NCBI GenBank assembly: GCA_946811185.2
Contig: OX328112.1
Coordinates: 2,356,001 to 2,420,000, forward strand
Origin: Hippopus hippopus
Lineage: Eukaryota > Mollusca > Bivalvia > Cardiida > Cardiidae
Direction: 5' to 3'
Length of the DNA: 64,000 nt
The position numbers and the translations under genes are program-made. The notes beneath the pieces are model-generated. The model was not told the DNA's origin. It did no database searches and was given only the letters and a program-made list of their open reading frames with translations. How positions within the stretch are numbered: position 1 is the stretch's first letter; each line of letters opens with the position of its first letter. This document shows, in pieces, positions 24,180 to 38,181 of the stretch.

Positions 24180-27100
24180 AAAGGCTCTTGACTGTGTGGG
24201 TCTTGGCAAGGTGTAAATTATACAAATAAATGTAAAGACTTTGTGTAGATCATTTCTGCTGAACATTTTCTCACCTCACATTATCAGTTCACTTATTCCC
24301 AGACCTGCATTCACCTATATGCCAATCAAACTATTGACATAAGAGGTATGGAACACCTCACCATCGGTAAGGGTGTTACATGAACCCAATGGTAAACTAT
24401 GACCAGGAATTGTTTATCAAAGTGCCCACTCCATACCTCTCAAGCCACTGAATGCAGTGTTTGGTCCAAAGCGTGTTTCTTGCGTTTTTGACTCAATGAT
24501 TTCTTTTCCGACACACTAAAATTTGTCGTTTGTGTTGTTTCTGATGCAACCAAAAAAGACCATTTCAATCGAAACAACAGTTTATAATGCACACCATGCC
24601 GTTGTGATGAAAACCAAGGGGAAAGATAAGGTTTGTATATGCAGAAAGAGAAGGTTTTCTACGCCATGATTATTTGTATTGAGAGTTAATGATACATTGC
24701 CCAGTGTCAGAAACCGAAATTTTTTAGAATATCTGCCCATACTGCACAAAAAGAAAAGCATTACAGAAGACTAATTCCTACCGACTGGTTCTTTTCTGAC
24801 AGTCACACATATGAAGCTCTGTTTACTGGTAAATGAATAGGTACAATTTGTCGCGGCACTTTTAACGTGTGCAGCCTGTGTATCCTATGGTGATTTTTGA
24901 AATATTTAACAAGAAAGCGGTTTTTGTAGGCCAAGATTATTCATATTGAGAGTTTATGATAGGGTGCCGGGTGTCTGAAACCAAATTTCCTTAGAAAATC
25001 TGCCCGTACTGCAAAGAAAAAAAAAAAGCATTACTGAGGACGGAGTGCTACTTACTGGCTACTTTCTGACACAGTGACACATTTGAAGCTCTGTTTACTA
25101 ATAAATACCTACGAACAGAATAACTATAGGAAGGTCAATTTGTCGCATCGCTTTAAACCTGTATGGCCTGTGTATTCTAGACACATTTTGAAATATATCC
25201 AGAGAAAACAGTTTTCGTACGCCATGATTAATTATATTGAGAGTTTATGATAGGGCGCCCAGTGTCCGAAACGAAATTTCCTTAGAAAATCTGCCCGTAC
25301 TGCAAAAAAAAAAAAGCATTACTGAGGACGGAGTGCCACCTACTGGCTACTTTCTGACACAGTGACACATTTGAAGCTCTGTTTACTAATAAATACCTAG
25401 GAACAGAATAACTATAGGAAGGTCAATTTGTCGCATCGCTTTAAACCTGTATGGCCTGTGTATTCTAGACACATTTTGAAATATATGCAGAGAAAAAAGT
25501 TTTCGTACGCCATGATTAATTATATTGAGAGTTTATGATAGGGCGCCCAGTGTCTGAAACGAAATTTCCTTAGAAAATCTGCCTGTACTGCAAAAAAAAA
25601 AAAAAGCATTACTGAGGACGGAGTGCCACCTACTGGCTACTTTCTGACACAGTGACACATTTGAAGCTCTGTTTACTAATAAATACCTAGGAACAGAATA
25701 ACTATAGGAAGGTCAATTTGTCGCATCGCTTTAAACCTGTATGGCCTGTGTATTCTAGACACATTTTGAAATATATGCAGAGAAAAAAGTTTTCGTACGC
25801 CATGATTAATTATATTGAGAGTTTATGATAGGGCGCCCAGTGTCTGAGACGAAATTTCCTTAGAAAATCTGCCTGTACTGCAAAAAAAAAAAAAAGCATT
25901 ACTGAGGACGGAGTGCCACCTACTGGCTACTTTCTGACACAGTGACACATTTGAAGCTCTGTTTACTAATAAATACCTAGGAACAGAATAACTATAGGAA
26001 GGTCAATTTGTCGCATCGCTTTAAACCTGTATGGCCTGTGTATTCTAGACACATTTTGAAATATATGCAGAGAAAAAAGTTTTCGTACGCCATGATTAAT
26101 TATATTGAGAGTTTATGATAGGGCGCCCAGTGTCCGAAACGAAATTTCCTTAGAAAATCTGCCCGTACTGCAAAAAAAAAAAAAGAATTACTGAGGACGG
26201 AGTGCCACCTACTGGCTACTTTCTGACACAGTCACACATTTGAAGCTTTGTTTATTAATAAACACCTAGGAACAGAATAACTATAGGAAGGTCAATTAGT
26301 CGCATCGCTTTAAACCTGTATGGCCTGTGTATTCTAGACGCTTTTTGAAATCTATGCGGAGAAAAAAGTTTTCGTACGCCATGATTAATTATACTGAGAG
26401 TTTATGATATTGCGCCCAGTGTCCAAAACCAAATTTATTTAGAATATCTGCCCATACTGCAAAAAGAAAGCATTAAAGAACATGAATTGCTACCAACTGG
26501 CTACTTTCTGACACAGTCACACATTTTAGGGTTTGTTTACTAATAAATACCTAGGAACGAAATAACTATAGGAAGGTCAATTTGTCGCCACGCTTTGAAT
26601 GTTAACGCTCTGTGTATTCTAGACGATTTTTGAAATATAACAGCAGATGAGCCGGGGGAAAAAAGACCCGAAAGAACTTGCAAACTGTTTTACTGGCCCT
26701 TCCACAAGTAAACACCTTGAAATTATGAAAAAAGAATAATCAACTAATGCAACAAATATCCCAGTCTTGTCAGATTAAGTTCCCGTTCCGAGTCGGCGGA
26801 GTCACAGAGAAAGGTCCAAAAATGTACATTAAAGTAGCATAAATAAGGCATTTAAAAAAGTGACCCTAAAATTTTTGTATGACCCCCAAAAATTAACATA
26901 ACAGAGATAATGTTGCAAATAACAAAAACACCACTCAATCCAATGTTTTCAAACAAGAAAATTGAACAAGAGAAACTTAATGCTTGACCTAAGAACCCAA
27001 CTCATTTGACCATTTTGGCATGTTTTTCTGCACTTGATCACTAACCAATCCTGACTGACTTGATCTATGGGCTGCAGTACAGGCAGACGCGTATGCCACA

Positions 27101-28006
27101 TAATCCTACATTCCTAAAAATGCATAAGAAAGAGCTTAAGAACCTATATCCCTTCCTTCACTGTTGTGCCTTTAACGCGGACAATATCGCTGGCCTATTC
27201 CTTGGTATTAAAACTGGACAATGTTCAATTATGACTACCTTTCAAATGCTATTATTTTTCAAGTGACAAAAAGTTAAACAATGACCAATCCTGACTGACT
27301 TGATCTTTGGGCTGCATTACGGGCTGACGCGTATGCCACATAATCCTACATTCCTAAAAATGCATAAGAAAGAGCTTAAGAACCTATATCCCTTCCTTCA
27401 CTGTTGTGCCTTTAACGCGGACAATATCGCTAGCCTATTCCTAGGTATAAACACTGGACAGGGTTTGATTATGACTACCTTTTGAATGGTATCATTTTTC
27501 AAGTGACCAAAGGTTAAACAATGACCAATCCTGACTGACTTGATGTATGGGCTGCATTACAGGCAGACGCGTAGTACTACATAATCCTACATTCCTAAAA
27601 ATGCAAAAGAAGAGCTTATTGACCTATATCCCTTCCTTTACTGTTGACCCTTTAACACTGACAATATTGCTAGCCTTTTCCTTGGTATTAACACTAGACA
27701 GGGTTCGATTATGACTGCCTTTCGAATGCTTTTATTTTTCAAGTGACCAAAGGTTAAACAAGGACAAATCCTGACTGACTTGATGTATGGGCTGCATTAC
27801 GGGCAGACGCGTAGTACTACATAATCCTACTTAACACGGACAATATTGCTAGCCTATTTCTTGGTATCAACACTGGACAGGGTTTGAAAATGACAACCTT
27901 TCGAATGCTATCATTTTTCAAGTGACCAAAGGTTAAACATGGACCCATAGCAAGTTTGTAGTATTGACTTGGACTTTCCTCTTCAGGAAAAAAGTGTATT
28001 TTACGC
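24180..28006 (+). repeat. Unit U8, expanded (7 A, 4 B)
   Basis: Length 3827, about 290 bp longer than its neighbours. A array 24636-26635, B array 27044-27943. It has one additional central A monomer; two adjacent copies both carry gcctgtactg, one with gtctgaaacg and one with gtctgagacg. The A2 tail has cctacgaac, found otherwise only in U11, the other 7-copy unit. Confidence 0.95.
24636..26635 (+). repeat. Expanded A array of U8 (seven monomers)
   Basis: 2000 bp. Monomer heads recur at about 288-290-bp steps, with tatccagag in the third copy and tatgcagag in the fourth to sixth. The extra copy is of the central class. Confidence 0.9.
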
Positions 28007-31000
28007 AAAGGCTCTTGACTGTGTGGGTCTTGGCAAGGTGTAAATTATACAAATAAATGTAAAGACTTTGTGTAGATCATTTCTGCTGAACATTTTCTCA
28101 CCTCACATTATCAGTTCACTTATTCCCAGACCTGCATTCACCTATATGCCAATCAAACTATTGACATAAGAGGTATGGAACACCTCACCATCGGTAAGGG
28201 TGTTACATGAACCCAATGGTAAACTATGACCAGGAATTGTTTATCAAAGTGCCCACTCCATACCTCTCAAGCCACTGAATGCAGTGTTTGGTCCAAAGCG
28301 TGTTTCTTGCGTTTTTGACTCAATGATTTCTTTTCCGACACACTAAAATTTGTCGTTTGTGTTGTTTCTGATGCAACCAAAAAAGACCATTTCAATCGAA
28401 ACAACAGTTTATAATGCACACCATGCCGTTGTGATGAAAACCAAGGGGAAAGATAAGGTTTGTATATGCAGAAAGAGAAGGTTTTCTACGCCATGATTAT
28501 TTGTATTGAGAGTTAATGATACATTGCCCAGTGTCAGAAACCGAAATTTTTTAGAATATCTGCCCATACTGCACAAAAAGAAAAGCATTACAGAAGACTA
28601 ATTCCTACCGACTGGTTCTTTTCTGACAGTCACACATATGAAGCTCTGTTTACTGGTAAATGAATAGGTACAATTTGTCGCGGCACTTTTAACGTGTGCA
28701 GCCTGTGTATCCTATGGTGATTTTTGAAATATTTAACAAGAAAGCGGTTTTTGTAGGCCAAGATTATTCATATTGAGAGTTTATGATAGGGTGCCGGGTG
28801 TCTGAAACCAAATTTCCTTAGAAAATCTGCCCGTACTGCAAAGAAAAAAAAAAAGCATTACTGAGGACGGAGTGCTACTTACTGGCTACTTTCTGACACA
28901 GTGACACATTTGAAGCTCTGTTTACTAATAAATACCTAGGAACAGAATAACTATAGGAAGGTCAATTTGTCGCATCGCTTTAAACCTGTATGGCCTGTGT
29001 ATTCTAGACACATTTTGAAATATATCCAGAGAAAACAGTTTTCGTACGCCATGATTAATTATATTGAGAGTTTATGATAGGGCGCCCAGTGTCCGAAACG
29101 AAATTTCCTTAGAAAATCTGCCCGTACTGCAAAAAAAAAAAAGCATTACTGAGGACGGAGTGCCACCTACTGGCTACTTTCTGACACAGTGACACATTTG
29201 AAGCTCTGTTTACTAATAAATACCTAGGAACAGAATAACTATAGGAAGGTCAATTTGTCGCATCGCTTTAAACCTGTATGGCCTGTGTATTCTAGACACA
29301 TTTTGAAATATATGCAGAGAAAAAAGTTTTCGTACGCCATGATTAATTATATTGAGAGTTTATGATAGGGCGCCCAGTGTCTGAAACGAAATTTCCTTAG
29401 AAAATCTGCCTGTACTGCAAAAAAAAAAAAAAGCATTACTGAGGACGGAGTGCCACCTACTGGCTACTTTCTGACACAGTGACACATTTGAAGCTCTGTT
29501 TACTAATAAATACCTAGGAACAGAATAACTATAGGAAGGTCAATTTGTCGCATCGCTTTAAACCTGTATGGCCTGTGTATTCTAGACACATTTTGAAATA
29601 TATGCAGAGAAAAAAGTTTTCGTACGCCATGATTAATTATATTGAGAGTTTATGATAGGGCGCCCAGTGTCCGAAACGAAATTTCCTTAGAAAATCTGCC
29701 CGTACTGCAAAAAAAAAAAAAGCATTACTGAGGACGGAGTGCCACCTACTGGCTACTTTCTGACACAGTCACACATTTGAAGCTTTGTTTATTAATAAAC
29801 ACCTAGGAACACAATAACTATAGGAAGGTCAATTAGTCGCATCGCTTTAAACCTGTATGGCCTGTGTATTCTAGACGCTTTTTGAAATCTATGCGGAGAA
29901 AAAAGTTTTCGTACGCCATGATTAATTATACTGAGAGTTTATGATATTGCGCCCAGTGTCCAAAACCAAATTTATTTAGAATATCTGCCCATACTGCAAA
30001 AAGAAAGCATTAAAGAACATGAATTGCTACCAACTGGCTACTTTCTGACACAGTCACACATTTTAGGGTTTGTTTACTAATAAATACCTAGGAACGAAAT
30101 AACTATAGGAAGGTCAATTTGTCGCCACGCTTTGAATGTTAACGCTCTGTGTATTCTAGACGATTTTTGAAATATAACAGCAGATGAGCCGGGGGAAAAA
30201 AGACCCGAAAGAACTTGAAAACTGTTTTACTGGCCCTTCCACAAGTAAACACCTTGAAATTATGAAAAAAGAATAATCAACTAATGCAACAAATATCCCA
30301 GTCTTGTCAGATTAAGTTCCCGTTCCGAGTCGGCGGAGTCACAGAGAAAGGTCCAAAAATGTACATTAAAGTAGCATAAATAAGGCATTTAAAAAAGTGA
30401 CCCTAAAATTTTTGTATGACCCCCAAAAATTAACATAACAGAGATAATGTTGCAAATAACAAAAACACCACTCAATCCAATGTTTTCAAACAAGAAAATT
30501 GAACAAGAGAAACTTAATGCTTGACCTAAGAACCCAACTCATTTGACCATTTTGGCATGTTTTTCTGCACTTGATCACTAACCAATCCTGACTGACTTGA
30601 TCTATGGGCTGCAGTACAGGCAGACGCGTATGCCACGTAATCCTACATTCCTAAAAATGCATAAGAAAGAGCTTAAGAACCTATATCCCTTCCTTCACTG
30701 TTGTGCCTTTAACGCGGACAATATCGCTGGCCTATTCCTTGGTATTAAAACTGGACAATGTTCAATTATGACTACCTTTCAAATGCTATTATTTTTCAAG
30801 TGACAAAAAGTTAAACAATGACCAATCCTGACTGACTTGATCTTTGGGCTGCATTACGGGCTGACGCGTATGCCACATAATCCTACATTCCTAAAAATGC
30901 ATAAGAAAGAGCTTAAGAACCTATATCCCTTCCTTCACTGTTGTGCCTTTAACGCGGACAATATCGCTAGCCTATTCCTAGGTATAAACACTGGACAGGG

Positions 31001-31543
31001 TTTGATTATGACTACCTTTTGAATGGTATCATTTTTCAAGTGACCAAAGGTTAAACAATGACCAATCCTGACTGACTTGATGTATGGGCTGCATTACAGG
31101 CAGACGCGTAGTACTACATAATCCTACATTCCTAAAAATGCAAAAGAAGAGCTTATTGACCTATATCCCTTCCTTTACTGTTGACCCTTTAACACTGACA
31201 ATATTGCTAGCCTTTTCCTTGGTATTAACACTAGACAGGGTTCGATTATGACTGCCTTTCGAATGCTTTTATTTTTCAAGTGACCAAAGGTTAAACAAGG
31301 ACAAATCCTGACTGACTTGATGTATGGGCTGCATTACGGGCAGACGCGTAGTACTACATAATCCTACTTAACACGGACAATATTGCTAGCCTATTTCTTG
31401 GTATCAACACTGGACAGGGTTTGAAAATGACAACCTTTCGAATGCTATCATTTTTCAAGTGACCAAAGGTTAAACATGGACCCATAGCAAGTTTGTAGTA
31501 TTGACTTGGACTTTCCTCTTCAGGAAAAAAGTGTATTTTACGC
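28007..31543 (+). repeat. Unit U9 (6 A, 4 B), transition unit
   Basis: Length 3537. A array 28463-30172, B array 30581-31480. Its left part belongs to the U6-U9 class (ggggaaag), while its right part returns to the general form (aagcattactg in A5, cttgaaaactg in S2, cacgtaatcc in B1). The change of type falls inside the A array. Confidence 0.94.
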
Positions 31544-34500
31544 AAAGGCTCTTGACTGTGTGGGTCTTGGCAAGGTGTAAATTATACAAATAAATGTAAA
31601 GACTTTGTGTAGATCATTTCTGCTGAACATTTTCTCACCTCACATTATCAGTTCACTTATTCCCAGACCTGCATTCACCTATATGCCAATCAAACTATTG
31701 ACATAAGAGGTATGGAACACCTCACCATCAGTAAGGGTGTTACATGAACCCAATGGTAAACTATGACCCAGAATTGTTTATCAAAGTGCCCACTCCATAC
31801 CTCTCAAGCCACTGAATGCAGTGTTTGGTCCAAAGCGTGTTTCTTGCGTTTTTGACTCAATGATTTCTTTTCCGACACACTAAAATTTGTCGTTTGTGTT
31901 GTTTCTGATGCAACCAAAAAAGACCATTTCAATCGAAACAACAGTTTATAATGCACACCATGCCGTTGTGATGAAAACCAAGGGGCAAGATAAGGTTTGT
32001 ATATGCAGAAAGAGAAGGTTTTCTATGCCATGATTATTTGTATTGAGAGTTAATGATACATTGCCCAGTGTCAGAAACCGAAATTTTTTAGAATATCTGC
32101 CCATACTGCACAAAAAGAAAAGCATTACAGAAGACTAATTCCTACCGACTGGTTCTTTTCTGACAGTCACACATATGAAGCTCTGTTTACTGGTAAATGA
32201 ATAGGTACAATTTGTCGCGGCACTTTTAACGTGTGCAGCCTGTGTATCCTATGGTGATTTTTGAAATATTTAACAAGAAAGCGGTTTTTGTAGGCCAAGA
32301 TTATTCATATTGAGAGTTTATGATAGGGTGCCGGGTGTCTGAAACCAAATTTCCTTAGAAAATCTGCCCGTACTGCAAAGAAAAAAAAAAAGCATTACTG
32401 AGGACGGAGTGCTACTTACTGGCTACTTTCTGACACAGTGACACATTTGAAGCTCTGTTTACTAATAAATACCTAGGAACAGAATAACTATAGGAAGGTC
32501 AATTTGTCGCATCGCTTTAAACCTGTATGGCCTGTGTATTCTAGACACATTTTGAAATATATCCAGAGAAAACAGTTTTCGTACGCCATGATTAATCATA
32601 TTGAGAGTTTATGATAGGGCGCCCAGTGTCCGAAACGAAATTTCCTTAGAAAATCTGCCCGTACTGCAAAAAAAAAAAAGCATTACTGAGGACGGAGTGC
32701 CACCTACTGGCTACTTTCTGACACAGTGACACATTTGAAGCTCTGTTTACTAATAAATACCTAGGAACAGAATAACTATAGGAAGGTCAATTTGTCGCAT
32801 CGCTTTAAACCTGTATGGCCTGTGTATTCTAGACACATTTTGAAATATATGCAGAGAAAAAAGTTTTCGTACGCCATGATTAATTATATTGAGAGTTTAT
32901 GATAGGGCGCCCAGTGTCTGAAACGAAATTTCCTTAGAAAATCTGCCCGTACTGCAAAAAAAAAAAAAGCATTACTGAGGACGGAGTGCAACCTACTGGC
33001 TACTTTCTGACACAGTGACACATTTGAAGCTCTGTTTACTAATAAATACCTAGGAACAGAATAACTATAGGAAGGTCAATTTGTCGCATCGCTTTAAACC
33101 TGTATGGCCTGTGTATTCTAGACACATTTTGAAATATATGCAGAGAAAAAAGTTTTCGTACGCCATGATTAATTATATTGAGAGTTTATGATAGGGCGCC
33201 CAGTGTCCGAAACGAAATTTCCTTAGAAAATCTGCCCGTACTGCAAAAAAAAAAAAAGCATTACTGAGGACGGAGTGCCACCTACTGGCTACTTTCTGAC
33301 ACAGTCACACATTTGAAGCTTTGTTTATTAATAAACACCTAGGAACACAATAACTATAGGAAGGTCAATTAGTCGCATCGCTTTAAACCTGTATGGCCTG
33401 TGTATTCTAGACGCTTTTTGAAATCTATGCAGAGAAAAAAGTTTTCGTACGCCATGATTAATTATACTGAGAGTTTATGATATTGCGCCCAGTGTCCAAA
33501 ACCAAATTTATTTAGAATATCTGCCCATACTGCAAAAAGAAAGCATTAAAGAACATGAATTGCTACCAACTGGCTACTTTCTGACACAGTCACACATTTT
33601 AGGGTTTGTTTACTAATAAATACCTAGGAACGAAATAACTATAGGAAGGTCAATTTGTCGCCACGCTTTGAATGTTAACGCTCTGTGTATTCTAGACGAT
33701 TTTTGAAATATAACAGCAGATGAGCCGGGGGAAAAAAGACCCGAAAGAACTTGAAAACTGTTTTACTGGCCCTTCCACAAGTAAACACCTTGAAATTATG
33801 AAAAAAGAATAATCAACTAATGCAACAAATATCCCAGTCTTGTCAGATTAAGTTCCCGTTCCGAGTCGGCGGAGTCACAGAGAAAGGTCCAAAAATGTAC
33901 ATTAAAGTAGCATAAATAAGGCATTTAAAAAAGTGACCCTAAAATTTTTGTATGACCCCCAAAAATTAACATAACAGAGATAATGTTTCAAATAACAAAA
34001 ACACCACTCAATCCAATGTTTTCAAACAAGAAAATTGAACAAGAGAAACTTAATGCTTGACCTAAGAACCCAACTCATTTGACCATTTTGGCATGTTTTT
34101 CTGCACTTGATCACTAACCAATCCTGACTGACTTGATCTATGGGCTGCAGTACAGGCAGACGCGTATGCCACATAATCCTACATTCCTAAAAATGCATAA
34201 GAAAGAGCTTAAGAACCTATATCCCTTCCTTCACTGTTGTGCCTTTAACGCGGACAATATCGCTGGCCTATTCCTTGGTATTAAAACTGGACAATGTTCA
34301 ATTATGACTACCTTTCAAATGCTATTATTTTTCAAGTGACAAAAAGTTAAACAATGACCAATCCTGACTGACTTGATCTTTGGGCTGCATTATGGGTTGA
34401 CGCGTATGCCACATAATCCTACATTCCTAAAAATGCATAAGAAAGAGCTTAAGAACCTATATCCCTTCCTTCACTGTTGTGCCTTTAACGCGGACAATAT

Positions 34501-35080
34501 CGCTAGCCTATTCCTAAGTATAAACACTGGACAGGGTTTGATTATGACTACCTTTTGAATGGTATCATTTTTCAAGTGACCAAAGGTTAAACAATGACCA
34601 ATCCTGACTGACTTGATGTATGGGCTGCATTACAGGCAGACGCGTAGTACTACATAATCCTACATTCCTAAAAATGCAAAAGAAGAGCTTATTGACCTAT
34701 ATCCCTTCCTTTACTGTTGACCCCTTTAACACTGACAATATTGCTAGCCTTTTCCTTGGTATTAACACTAGACAGGGTTCGATTATGACTGCCTTTCGAA
34801 TGCTTTTATTTTTCAAGTGACGAAAGGTTAAACAAGGACAAATCCTGACTGACTTGATGTATGGGCTGTATTACGGGCAGACGCGTAGTACTACATAATC
34901 CTATTTAACACGGACAATATTGCTAGCCTATTTCTTGGTATCAACACTGGACAGGGTTTGAAAATGACAACCTTTCGAATGCTATCATTTTTCAAGTGAC
35001 CAAAGGTTAAACATGGACCCATAGCAAGTTTGTAGTATTGACTTGGACTTTCCTCTTCAGGAAAAAAGTGTATTTTACGC
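31544..35080 (+). repeat. Unit U10 (6 A, 4 B), most diverged copy
   Basis: Length 3537. A array 32000-33708, B array 34117-35017. Many private bases: atcagtaagg and atgacccagaa in S1, ttctatgcc in A1, ttaatcatatt in A3, tgtttcaaataac in S2, ttatgggttgacg and cctaagtata in B2, an added C in B3, gacgaaagg, ctgtattacgg and cctatttaacac at the B3/B4 region. No other unit has this many. Confidence 0.94.
34597..34837 (+). repeat. B3 copy of U10 with a one-base insertion
   Basis: 241 bp. gacccctttaac has one C more than the usual gaccctttaac. The insertion joins two frames and produces a 66-codon frame that starts at an ATG (34620-34820) and resembles the B1/B2 frames in its downstream part. It is unique to this unit and most simply a chance effect of the indel. 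Confidence 0.8.
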
Positions 35081-35536
35081 AAAGGCTCTTGACTGTGTGG
35101 GTCTTGGCAAGGTGTAAATTATACAAATAAATGTAAAGACTTTGTGTAGATCATTTCTGCTGAACATTTTCTCACCTCACATTATCAGTTCACTTATTCC
35201 CAGACCTGCATTCACCTATATGCCAATCAAACTATTGACATAAGAGGTATGGAACACCTCACCATCGGTAAGGGTGTTACATGAACCCAATGGTAAACTA
35301 TGACCAGGAATTGTTTATCAAAGTGCCCACTCCATACCTCTCAAGCCACTGAATGCAGTGTTTGGTCCAAAGCGTGTTTCTTGCGTTTTTGACTCAATGA
35401 TTTCTTTTCCGACACACTAAAATTTGTCGTTTGTGTTGTTTCTGATGCAACCAAAAAAGACCATTTCAATCGAAACAACAGTTTATAATGCACACCATGC
35501 CGTTGTGATGAAAACCAAGGGGCAAGATAAGGTTTG

Positions 35537-37533
35537 TATATGCAGAAAGAGAAGGTTTTCTACGCCATGATTATTTGTATTGAGAGTTAATGATACATTG
35601 CCCAGTGTCAGAAACCGAAATTTTTTAGAATATCTGCCCATACTGCACAAAAAGAAAAGCATTACAGAAGACTAATTCCTACCGACTGGTTTTTTTCTGA
35701 CAGTCACACATATGAAGCTCTGTTTACTGGTAAATGAATAGGTACAATTTGTCGCGGCACTTTTAACGTGTGCAGCCTGTGTATCCTATGGTGATTTTTG
35801 AAATATTTAACAAGAAAGCGGTTTTTGTAGGCCAAGATTATTCATATTGAGAGTTTATGATAGGGTGCCGGGTGTCTGAGACCAAATTTCCTTAGAAAAT
35901 CTGCCCGTACTGCAAAGAAAAAAAAAAAGCATTACTGAGGACGGAGTGCTACTTACTGGCTACTTTCTGACACAGTGACACATTTGAAGCTCTGTTTACT
36001 AATAAATACCTACGAACAGAATAACTATAGGAAGGTCAATTTGTCGCATCGCTTTAAACCTGTATGGCCTGTGTATTCTAGACACATTTTGAAATATATC
36101 CAGAGAAAACAGTTTTCGTACGCCATGATTAATTATATTGAGAGTTTATGATAGGGCGCCCAGTGTCTGAAACTAAATTTCCTTAGAAAATCTGCCCGTA
36201 CTGAAAAAAAAAAAAAGCATTACTGAGGACGGAGTGCCACCTACTGGCTACTTTCTGACACAGTGACACATTTGAAGCTCTGTTTACTAATAAATACCTA
36301 GGAACAGAATAACTATAGGAAGGTCAATTTGTCGCATCGCTTTAAACCTGTATGGCCTGTGTATTCTAGACACATTTTGAAATATATGCAGAGAAAAAAG
36401 TTTTCGTACGCCATGATTAATTATATTGAGAGTTTATGATAGGGCGCCCAGTGTCTGAAACGAAATTTCCTTAGAAAATCTGCCCGTACTGCAAAAAAAA
36501 AAAAAAGCATTACTGAGGACGGAGTGCCACCTACTGGCTACTTTCTGACACAGTGACACATTTGAAGCTCTGTTTACTAATAAATACCTAGGAACAGAAT
36601 AACTATAGGAAGGTCAATTTGTCGCATCGCTTTAAACCTGTATGGCCTGTGTATTCTAGACACATTTTGAAATATATGCAGAGAAAAAAGTTTTCGTACG
36701 CCATGATTAATTATATTGAGAGTTTATGATAGGGCGCCCAGTGTCTGAAACGAAATTTCCTTAGAAAATCTGCCCGTACTGCAAAAAAAAAAAAGCATTA
36801 CTGAGGACGGAGTGCCACCTACTGGCTACTTTCTGACACAGTGACACATTTGAAGCTCTGTTTACTAATAAATACCTAGGAACAGAATAACTATAGGAAG
36901 GTCAATTTGTCGCATCGCTTTAAACCTGTATGGCCTGTGTATTCTAGACACATTTTGAAATATATGCAGAGAAAAAAGTTTTCGTACGCCATGATTAATT
37001 ATATTGAGAGTTTATGATAGGGCGCCCAGTGTCCGAAACGAAATTTCCTTAGAAAATCTGCCCGTACTGCAAAAAAAAAAAAGCATTACTGAGGACGGAG
37101 TGCCACCTACTGGCTACTTTCTGACACAGTCACACATTTGAAGCTTTGTTTATTAATAAACACCTAGGAACACAATAACTATAGGAAGGTCAATTAGTCG
37201 CATCGCTTTAAACCTGTATGGCCTGTGTATTCTAGACGCTTTTTGAAATCTATGCGGAGAAAAAAGTTTTCGTACGCCATGATTAATTATACTGAGAGTT
37301 TATGATATTGCGCCCAGTGTCCAAAACCAAATTTATTTAGAATATCTGCCCATACTGCAAAAAGAAAGCATTAAAGAACATGAATTGCTACCAACTGGCT
37401 ACTTTCTGACACAGTCACACATTTTAGGGTTTGTTTACTAATAAATACCTAGGAACGAAATAACTATAGGAAGGTCAATTTGTCGCCACGCTTTGAATGT
37501 TAACGCTCTGTGTATTCTAGACGATTTTTGAAA
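35537..37533 (+). repeat. Expanded A array of U11 (seven monomers)
   Basis: 1997 bp, seven copies. The third copy has actgaaaaaa in place of actgcaaaaa, so its A tract is extended by the lost C. Three central copies share gtctgaaacg rather than gtccgaaacg. Confidence 0.9.
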
Positions 37534-37941
37534 TATAACAGCAGATGAGCCGGGGGAAAAAAGACCCGAAAGAACTTGAAAACTGTTTTACTGGCCCTTC
37601 CACAAGTAAACACCTTGAAATTATGAAAAAAGAATAATCAACTAATGCAACAAATATCCCAGTCTTGTCAGATTAAGTTCCCGTTCCGAGTCGGCGGAGT
37701 CACAGAGAAAGGTCCAAAAATGTACATTAAAGTAGCATAAATAAGGCATTTAAAAAAGTGACCCTAAAATTTTTGTATGACCCCCAAAAATTAACATAAC
37801 AGAGATAATGTTGCAAATAACAAAAACACCACTCAATCCAATGTTTTCAAACAAGAAAATTGAACAAGAGAAACTTAATGCTTGACCTAAGAACCCAACT
37901 CATTTGACCATTTTGGCATGTTTTTCTGCACTTGATCACTA

Positions 37942-38181
37942 ACCAATCCTGACTGACTTGATCTATGGGCTGCAGTACAGGCAGACGCGTATGCCACATA
38001 ATCCTACATTCCTAAAAATGCATAAGAAAGAGCGTAAGAACCTATATCCCTTCCTTCACTGTTGTGCCTTTAACGCGGACAATATCGCTAGCCTATTCCT
38101 AGGTATAAACACTGGACAGGGTTTGATTATGACTACCTTTTGAATGGTATCATTTTTCAAGTGACCAAAGGTTAAACAATG
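37942..38181 (+). repeat. Hybrid B1/B2 monomer (U11)
   Basis: 240 bp. It begins as B1 (gggctgcagtacagg) and ends as B2 (gctagcctattcctagg, ggacagggtttgatt). The switch lies in the ~90-bp tract common to B1 and B2. The private gagcgtaag separates it from the other hybrids. Confidence 0.9.
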
